A stretch of 10,940 nucleotides of DNA from DAOUBP01 sp034432655 (lineage in GTDB: Bacteria > Chloroflexota > Anaerolineae > CG2-30-64-16). A program made the translations under genes and the position numbers. Every line of letters starts with the position of its first letter. Within the stretch, counting starts at the first letter, position 1. The notes beneath the pieces were generated by a model. It worked only from the letters and a program-made list of their open reading frames with translations, was not told where the DNA came from and made no database searches. Positions 6,594 through 10,940 of the stretch are shown one piece after another. Location of the stretch: the NCBI GenBank assembly GCA_034432655.1, contig DAOUBP010000097.1:1-10940 (forward strand), written 5' to 3'.

Positions 6594-7994
6594 ATGTCCA
6601 CCCTTCTTCTCAAACATGCCGATCTGCTGGTCACCATGGACGCCGAACGCCGGCGCATCCCCGATGGCGGCCTGTTCGTCCAGGATAACGTGATCGTCCA
6701 GGTGGGGCCGACGGCAGAGCTGCCGGAGACCGCCGACCGCGTCATAGATGCCCGCGGCATGATCGTGTTGCCCGGCCTGGTAAACACCCATCACCACCTT
6801 TATCAGACCCTCACGCGCTGCATCGCGCAGGACAGCGTGCTGTTCGACTGGCTGGTCACGCTCTATCCCATCTGGGCGCGACTGACGCCAGAGGCGGTGT
6901 ACGTCTCGGCCAAAGTCGGCCTGGCGGAGCTGATGTTGAGCGGCTGCACCACCTCCAGCGATCATCTTTACGTTTATCCCAACGGCTGCCGCATAGACGA
7001 CGAAATCCAGGCCGCAGTGGAACTGGGCATCCGCTTCACCGCCACCCGCGGCAGCATGAGCCTGGGGCGGAGCAAAGGCGGCCTGCCGCCGGACAACTGC
7101 GTGGAGGACGAAGACTTCATCCTGAGGGACAGCCAGCGGGCGATCGAGCAGTATCACCAACAAGAACGATTTGGGATGGTACACGTGGCGTTAGCGCCCT
7201 GCTCCCCCTTCAGCGTCACCGGTGACCTGATGCGGGAGAGCGCCGCGCTGGCCCGCGCCTACGGCGTCCGCCTGCACACCCACCTGGCCGAAACTATGGA
7301 CGAAGAGGCATTTTGCCTGGAAAAATTCGGTGTGAAGCCGGTGGACTACATGGCCTCACTGGGGTGGATCGGCGCCGACGTATGGCACGCGCACTGCGTC
7401 GTCCTGAACCCCGAGGAGATCGCGCTCTTTGCCGGCACCGGCTGTGGCGTGGCCCACTGCCCCAGCTCAAACATGCGTCTGGCATCGGGCATCGCGCCCA
7501 TCCGCGCTATGCGGGACGCAGGGGTCAAAGTGGGCCTGGGAGTGGACGGCTCGGCCTCCAACGACAGCAGCCATCTGTTGGCCGAGGCGCGGCAGGCGAT
7601 GCTCCTGCAACGCATGGGCTCGACCTTCGTCGCCGACCGCGCCCTTGGTGTTGCGCGCGGCCGGTCGCTGGGCAATCCGGCCGCCTTGGGCGCGGCCGAA
7701 GTACTGGAGATCGCCACCCTGGGCGGCGCCAGCGTGCTCGGCCGCGACGACATCGGTGCACTCGCCCCCGGCATGGCGGCCGATTTCATCGGTTACCGGC
7801 TGGAGCGGCTGGATTTCGCCGGCGCGCTGCACGATCCCCTGGCCGCGCTGGTCTTCTGTACCCCGCCGAAGGTGGACCTGAGCGTAATCAACGGCCAGGT
7901 GCGCGTGGTAGATGGAGAGATCGTGGGGCTGGATCTGCCGGCGCTGATCAGGCGGCATAATGAGATCAGCAGGAAGATGCTGCGGGGGGAGTGA
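6594..7994 (+). CDS. ATZ/TRZ-type amidohydrolase, probable 8-oxoguanine deaminase
   Basis: This 466-aa cytoplasmic metal-dependent deaminase has a TIM barrel. The best fit is 8-oxoguanine deaminase (8-oxoguanine to urate plus ammonia); the same subfamily contains s-triazine hydrolases of the AtzB/TrzN type. Metal and catalytic residues are all present: HxH at H66/H68 in NTHHHLYQT, H230 with E233 in HTHLAET, H267 in HAHCV, and D318 in GLGVDGSASND. GSMSLGRSKGGLPPD (153-167) and CPSSNMRLASGIAPI (289-303) are typical of the ATZ/TRZ group. The ATG at 6594 is preceded by AGGAGA (6583-6588) at 5 nt; the frame is open to 6552, but those codons sit in the promoter. Alternative substrates (guanine, hydroxy-triazines, methylthioadenosine) cannot be excluded. 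The HD-domain gene follows after 49 nt. Confidence 0.88.
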   Translation: MSTLLLKHADLLVTMDAERRRIPDGGLFVQDNVIVQVGPTAELPETADRVIDARGMIVLPGLVNTHHHLYQTLTRCIAQDSVLFDWLVTLYPIWARLTPEAVYVSAKVGLAELMLSGCTTSSDHLYVYPNGCRIDDEIQAAVELGIRFTATRGSMSLGRSKGGLPPDNCVEDEDFILRDSQRAIEQYHQQERFGMVHVALAPCSPFSVTGDLMRESAALARAYGVRLHTHLAETMDEEAFCLEKFGVKPVDYMASLGWIGADVWHAHCVVLNPEEIALFAGTGCGVAHCPSSNMRLASGIAPIRAMRDAGVKVGLGVDGSASNDSSHLLAEARQAMLLQRMGSTFVADRALGVARGRSLGNPAALGAAEVLEIATLGGASVLGRDDIGALAPGMAADFIGYRLERLDFAGALHDPLAALVFCTPPKVDLSVINGQVRVVDGEIVGLDLPALIRRHNEISRKMLRGE

Positions 7995-7997
7995 AAC

Positions 7998-8019
7998 GTG
8001 AAGCATGCTGCATGCTCAC
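7998..8019. other. Bulged stem-loop between the amidohydrolase and HD genes
   Basis: GTGA-A-GCATG (7998-8007) pairs with CATGCTCAC (8011-8019) through nine base pairs with one bulged A and a CTG triloop. It begins 3 nt after the amidohydrolase stop. No T-run follows, so it is not a standard terminator. It may set mRNA stability or relative expression of the two genes. Confidence 0.4.
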
Positions 8020-8043
8020 CTCATCTGTTGAAAAGGGCGAACC

Positions 8044-8682
8044 ATGCCGCGTCCAGTCCTTCGTGATACCATCCTCGCCCTCGCCCGCCGCTACGACTTC
8101 GAGGCAGGGCACTCGCTTCAGGACGAACGGCTAGCCCTGCGCCTGTTCGACGAGACGGCCCGGCTGGGGCTTCACGCCTTGAACGCGCCCCAGTTCCCCC
8201 AGGTCCCTGCGGCTCACGCACACGAGGCCCACGCCCTCACCCCGCGCGAGATTCTGAGTTTCGCCGCCCTCCTCCACGACATCGGCTACGTCGAGGGCTA
8301 CGAGAACCACCACAAGACCGCGTTCCGGCTGATCATGGCCGCGCCGATCCCCGGCGTCTCACCCCGCGACCAGGCGTTGATCGCGCATGTGGCACGCTAT
8401 CACCGCGGCGCGCTTCCTGCCCCGGACAAGCATGAGTCCTTCGCAGCCCTCGCGCCGGCCGACCAGCAGTTGGTGACCCAGCTCGGCGCGATCCTGCGCT
8501 TCGCCGACGGCCTGGATCGCAGCCATACCGATGCGGTGCAGGACCTGCGCTGCGAGCTTCAGGGCAAGACGCTGGTCGTCACGTTGCTGCCCGGCACCAA
8601 CGATGAGGCCGAACGCTGGGCCGGGCAGAAGAAGGCGCGCTGGTTCGCGAGTGTGTTTGGGGTAAATGTAGTGATCCGCTAG
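8044..8682 (+). CDS. Stand-alone Ppx/GppA-type HD-domain protein
   Basis: This 212-aa cytoplasmic protein is alpha-helical and matches the C-terminal half of exopolyphosphatase/guanosine pentaphosphatase (Ppx/GppA) proteins, without the ASKHA ATPase-fold domain. Visible residues are H23 (HSLQDERLALRLF), the HD pair H78-D79 in LLHDIGY, H89/H90 in ENHHKTAFRLI, H120 in IAHVARYHRG, and D155/D158 in LRFADGLDRSH, so metal-binding residues are kept. Family knowledge suggests (p)ppGpp, polyphosphate or nucleotide binding or hydrolysis; the substrate is not shown. ATG 8044 has AAGGG (8033-8037) 6 nt upstream. It lies 49 nt after the amidohydrolase and is probably co-transcribed with it. No ASKHA-encoding frame exists upstream, so this is not a broken full-length Ppx. 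Confidence 0.82.
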   Translation: MPRPVLRDTILALARRYDFEAGHSLQDERLALRLFDETARLGLHALNAPQFPQVPAAHAHEAHALTPREILSFAALLHDIGYVEGYENHHKTAFRLIMAAPIPGVSPRDQALIAHVARYHRGALPAPDKHESFAALAPADQQLVTQLGAILRFADGLDRSHTDAVQDLRCELQGKTLVVTLLPGTNDEAERWAGQKKARWFASVFGVNVVIR

Positions 8683-8824
8683 CATTGATAGCGCACATGG
8701 CTACGCCGCGCAGCCGTCTCATCAGCTCAAGGCATGGCGATAAGAGAGAATGCGACGCGGGGGTAGAGCATAACCAGCGTATGGCCCTCCAGGATCAAGC
8801 GCATCGAAAATCTGCCCGGAACGA
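8683..8824. other. Intergenic spacer without recognisable gene
   Basis: The stretch between the HD gene and the 8825-8854 promoter contains no frame with family similarity and a ribosome-binding site. Short frames on both strands are interrupted. I see no tRNA, terminator or repeat copy in it. Confidence 0.5.
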
Positions 8825-8854
8825 TTACGCCGCGGCGTCAAATTGTGTTAGAAT
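8825..8854 (+). promoter_or_regulatory. Extended -10 promoter with palindromic operator-like site
   Basis: TGTTAGAAT ends at 8854: TAGAAT at 8849-8854 matches 5/6 of the -10, and TG sits one base upstream. The -35 position has no good hexamer. Instead a perfect 12-bp palindrome, ACGCCGCGGCGT, spans 8827-8838. The combination suggests an extended -10 promoter whose activity depends on, or is blocked by, a dimeric regulator. The predicted start at about 8861 coincides with an ATG. Confidence 0.55.
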
Positions 8855-8860
8855 CGCACT

Positions 8861-8992
8861 ATGCCCTGTCAGGTGTGCCCGATGACAAACGCATCATGGC
8901 GTCAGGACCGCTGGGTATACCAGTACAAGCGCCACAGTATGGAAAACAAACCTTTGGTGGACGTGCTTCACTGGGGAGGATACGGCGTTTAA
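8861..8992 (+). CDS. Candidate leaderless small protein (43 aa)
   Basis: The frame runs ATG to TAA and starts MPCQVCPMTNASWRQ. It has a CxxC motif (C3, C6), four Trp and four Tyr or more aromatic positions concentrated in the second half, and ends DVLHWGGYGV. The ATG lies 7 nt after the TAGAAT -10 box, exactly where transcription should begin, so the mRNA would be leaderless. The TAA is 22 nt before the Nudix start codon, which has its own AAGAGG site, implying co-transcription. I recognise no family. Codon use is less GC3-biased than in the neighbours, which weakens the call. It may instead act as a leader peptide or be a chance frame. Confidence 0.35.
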   Translation: MPCQVCPMTNASWRQDRWVYQYKRHSMENKPLVDVLHWGGYGV

Positions 8993-9014
8993 GGGCGAGT
9001 AAAAGAGGTTTCTT

Positions 9015-9671
9015 GTGTCCTCCGTTTCTTTGCGCCTATCTCTCTTGCGCGCAGCACTCGCCCGGCCGCTGCCCGGCCTGCCGGTGCAGATGGGCATGGC
9101 TCCCATCCCACGGCCCGGCACCGAGCGCATCCTGGACCCGTTCCTGGATTGCCGCCGCGCCGGCGTGTTAGTGCTGCTCTACCCGGCCCAGGCAGGGCAA
9201 TTTTCTGAATTGCCCTACGCGGCCGACGAGCTGTACCTGGTCCTCACTCGCCGCACCGAGTCGGTGGACAATCACCGCGGCCAGATCTCCTTCCCCGGCG
9301 GCAGCATGGACCCCGGCGAGGACGCGGTGACCACCGCGCTGCGCGAGGCGTATGAGGAACTGGGCGTTGACCCGGCCCGTGTCGAGGTGCTGGGCCAGCT
9401 CTCCCCGCTCTACATCCCGCCCAGCGGCTTCTGCATCTACCCGGTGGTTGCCTACGCAGCCGAGCGGCCGGCCTTCAAGCCCAACCCGGACGAGGTGGCC
9501 GAGGTGCTGGAGGTGGCGTTAAGCCATCTGTTGGACCCGAACACGCGCCAAGAGGAGGTCTGGCAAATTCGCGGGCAAGACGTACGAGTGCCGTTCTATG
9601 CGGTCGGCCCGCACAAGATCTGGGGCGCGACCGCGATGGTGTTGTGCGAGTTGTTGGCGCTGATGACGTAA
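9015..9671 (+). CDS. nudL: Nudix hydrolase, CoA pyrophosphatase (NudL/YeaB) type
   Basis: This 218-aa cytoplasmic enzyme probably cleaves the pyrophosphate of CoA or its (oxidised) derivatives to 3',5'-ADP and phosphopantetheine. The Nudix box GX5EX7REUXEEXGU is complete from G96 to V118, with E102, R110, E111, E114 and E115. Just before it, NHRGQISFPGG (86-96) is the upstream motif that marks the CoA-pyrophosphatase branch. The GTG at 9015 is the likely start because AAGAGG (9003-9008) lies 6 nt upstream and the length fits the family; the next in-frame ATG, at 9090, would remove part of the N-terminal region. The small candidate ORF ends 22 nt upstream. Other nucleotide diphosphate substrates remain possible. 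Confidence 0.85.
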   Translation: MSSVSLRLSLLRAALARPLPGLPVQMGMAPIPRPGTERILDPFLDCRRAGVLVLLYPAQAGQFSELPYAADELYLVLTRRTESVDNHRGQISFPGGSMDPGEDAVTTALREAYEELGVDPARVEVLGQLSPLYIPPSGFCIYPVVAYAAERPAFKPNPDEVAEVLEVALSHLLDPNTRQEEVWQIRGQDVRVPFYAVGPHKIWGATAMVLCELLALMT

Positions 9672-9672
9672 C

Positions 9673-9744
9673 GCGGAGTTCACTCCGCAACCTCGGCTCC
9701 CAGCCGGTCTGCGACCGGCGCTGGTGGATGAACCAAACCGGTTT
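9673..9744. repeat. Cluster of palindromes/hairpins after the Nudix gene
   Basis: Three elements lie in 72 nt: GCGGAG-TTCA-CTCCGC (9673-9688, perfect 6-bp stem, starting 2 nt after the stop); AGCCGGTC-TGC-GACCGGC (~9702-9719), extendable by flanking CCAG/CTGG; and the 10-bp palindrome AAACCGGTTT (9735-9744). None is followed by a T-run. They may form a compound terminator or mRNA-stabilising structure, or be a REP-like repeat element. Confidence 0.5.
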
Positions 9745-9805
9745 CGTTATGAAGACGGGAATCACAGACCCCGTGCGAGCACAATACTTCGGGAGGTATC
9801 TACAG

Positions 9806-10774
9806 ATGCGAGCAATCCGTTATCACGAATTTGGCGGCCCGGAAGTGTTGCACCTGGAGGAGTTGCCGATCCCGGTCCCCGGCCCCGGCCAGGCGTTGGT
9901 CAAGGTGGCGGCTGCAGGGATCAACTTCATTGACATCTACCAACGGCTAGGGTGGTACAAGGTCCCCTTGCCGGCGATTCCGGGCAACGAGGGCGCAGGC
10001 GTGGTTGAGGCCGTCGGCGAAGGCGTGACCAATGTGGCAGTCGGCGACCGGGTCGCCTGGTTCGGCGCATCCGGCTGCTATGCGGAATACACGCTGGTGC
10101 CGGCCGACAAGCTGGCCCCCCTGCCGGCCGCGCTGAGCTTCGAGCAGGGCGCTGCGGCCATGGTGCAGGGCGTCACCGCTTACGTATTGACCCATGTCAC
10201 CTATCCGTTGAAGCCGGGCGACCGCTGCCTGGTGCACGCGGCGGCCGGCGGGGTGGGCCTGTTGCTATGCCAGATGGCGAAGGCGGCCGGCGCGTTTGTC
10301 ATCGGCACCACCTCCACCGCGGAGAAAGCCGCGCTGGCGCGCGCGGCCGGCGCGGACGAAGTGATCCTCTATACCCAACACGACTTCCTGGAAGAGGTCA
10401 AACGCATCACCGGCGGCGCGGGCGTGAACGTCGTCTACGACTCGGTGGGCAAGGACACCTTCGACCGCAGCCTGGAATGCCTGGCGTCGCTGGGCATGTT
10501 GGTCAGCTTCGGCCAGTCCAGCGGCTTCCCAGCCCCGCTGGACATCCAGCGCCTGGGCGGGATGCGCTCCGCCTTCGTCACCCGGCCGTCGGTGTTCGCC
10601 TATGTACAGACCCGCGAGAAATACCAGGCCTACGCCCGCGCGGTGTTGGCAATGATAGAAGCCGGCACGCTCAAACTGCACATCGGCGGGGTCTATCCCC
10701 TGGCGCAGGCCGCAGAGGCACAGATTGCGCTGGCAAGCCGAGGGACGACGGGGAAGTTGGTGTTGCTGACGTGA
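9806..10774 (+). CDS. qor: NADPH:quinone oxidoreductase (zeta-crystallin family)
   Basis: This 322-aa cytoplasmic medium-chain dehydrogenase/reductase would reduce quinones or reactive carbonyls with NADPH. The N-terminal GroES-like half carries the QOR signature GINFIDIYQRLGWY (38-51) and PGNEGAGVVEAVG (59-71). It lacks the Cys/His zinc ligands of alcohol dehydrogenases, as expected for zeta-crystallins. The Rossmann half has HAAAGGVG (144-151), the AxxGGVG dinucleotide-binding turn, and YDSVGKDTFDRSLECL (211-226). Length is normal. The open frame extends to 9644, but the ATG at 9806 is chosen: GGGAGG (9791-9796) is 9 nt upstream, homology starts at MRAIRYHEFGGPEVL, and the earlier frame overlaps the Nudix gene and hairpin cluster. 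The 134-nt gap suggests it is transcribed separately or by read-through. Exact substrate is unknown. Confidence 0.9.
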   Translation: MRAIRYHEFGGPEVLHLEELPIPVPGPGQALVKVAAAGINFIDIYQRLGWYKVPLPAIPGNEGAGVVEAVGEGVTNVAVGDRVAWFGASGCYAEYTLVPADKLAPLPAALSFEQGAAAMVQGVTAYVLTHVTYPLKPGDRCLVHAAAGGVGLLLCQMAKAAGAFVIGTTSTAEKAALARAAGADEVILYTQHDFLEEVKRITGGAGVNVVYDSVGKDTFDRSLECLASLGMLVSFGQSSGFPAPLDIQRLGGMRSAFVTRPSVFAYVQTREKYQAYARAVLAMIEAGTLKLHIGGVYPLAQAAEAQIALASRGTTGKLVLLT

Positions 10775-10788
10775 GAATCGCAGCGTCC

Positions 10789-10849
10789 GGAATCGAGGCT
10801 TTAGCCGGTCAGGTGATTGATGCGAGAAACCGGCTGAAGCCTCGAATCC
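10789..10849. terminator. Long inverted repeat after the quinone reductase (terminator or REP-like element)
   Basis: Arms 10789-10809 and 10829-10849 (core GAGGCTTTAGCCGGT against its complement) pair over 21 positions with one mismatch and one G-U pair, around a 19-nt loop. The left arm starts 15 nt after the stop codon. There is no T-run after it, so it is either a non-canonical terminator or a dispersed palindromic repeat. Confidence 0.6.
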
Positions 10850-10873
10850 AGATTCAGTAGATCACAGTTTGGC

Positions 10874-10940
10874 TCACGCAAAGCCGCCAAGAGCGCAAAG
10901 AGTCCTTGTTTTTCCTTGGCGTCTTTGCGTCTTTGCGTGA
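10874..10940. repeat. Inverted-repeat element with CACGCAAAG / CTTTGCGTG ends (cut by window end)
   Basis: The left arm TCACGCAAAG (10874-10883) plus CGCCAAG (10885-10891) mirrors CTTGGCG (10915-10921) and CTTTGCGTGA (10931-10940). The right arm has one extra 9-10 nt CTTTGCGT unit. Comparable 'cacgcaaag...ctttgcgtg' elements occur between genes in many environmental bacteria. The element may extend beyond the window. Confidence 0.65.

Noticed and set aside
8683..8840. Short minus-strand frame in the spacer, with a hydrophobic stretch (RLILEGHTLVMLYP)
   Set aside because: Only a few dozen residues, no ribosome-binding site or neighbour on that strand, and no recognisable family.
9644..9805. 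N-terminal extension of the quinone reductase frame
   Set aside because: The extension overlaps the Nudix gene end and a hairpin cluster, while a good ribosome-binding site and family homology place the start at 9806.

Overview
The window is GC-rich bacterial chromosomal DNA with ten protein-coding calls: nine recognisable genes and one small candidate ORF. It most resembles a Chloroflexota genome (Anaerolineae/Caldilineae-like). The grounds are a very long Thr-Pro/Arg-Thr-Pro linker in a secreted multidomain protein, a hydrophobic 'FLP' C-terminal tail (VFLPIILK) that I associate with exported proteins of that phylum, and intergenic spacers full of short palindromic or tandem repeats. The lineage is an inference; no rRNA or marker gene is present.

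Layout. Positions 6443 down to 198 are all on the minus strand. A probable operon starts at a divergent promoter near 6490-6513. It encodes a YegS/DagK-type lipid kinase (5499-6443), a DUF554 membrane protein (4686-5423), a P-loop kinase (4126-4686, stop/start overlap TGATG with DUF554) and a HAD hydrolase (3323-4102, 23 nt after the kinase). An independent gene follows with its own strong extended -10 promoter (3247-3276). It encodes a 990-residue secreted metzincin-like metalloprotease (198-3170). The first ~200 nt of the window are non-coding spacer with stem-loops.

Positions 6535 to 10774 are on the plus strand. A near-consensus sigma-70 promoter (TTGACA at 6535) drives an ATZ/TRZ-type amidohydrolase, most likely an 8-oxoguanine deaminase (6594-7994). 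A stand-alone HD-domain protein follows that matches only the C-terminal half of Ppx/GppA phosphatases (8044-8682). After a ~180-nt spacer, a TGTTAGAAT extended -10 lies directly before a possible leaderless 43-aa ORF (8861-8992). Then come a CoA-pyrophosphatase-like Nudix hydrolase (9015-9671) and an NADPH:quinone oxidoreductase (9806-10774). The window ends in two inverted-repeat elements.

How the genes may work together. The plus-strand set (oxidised-purine deaminase, HD phosphohydrolase-like protein, Nudix hydrolase, quinone reductase) could form a loose nucleotide/cofactor sanitation and redox-stress neighbourhood, but that rests only on adjacency. The minus-strand kinase and HAD pair could be a small kinase/phosphatase couple. 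I see no phage, IS transposase, CRISPR array or tRNA. The least described items are the leaderless small ORF with a 12-bp palindrome at its -35 position, the stand-alone Ppx/GppA HD protein, and the multidomain metzincin with its C-terminal tail.
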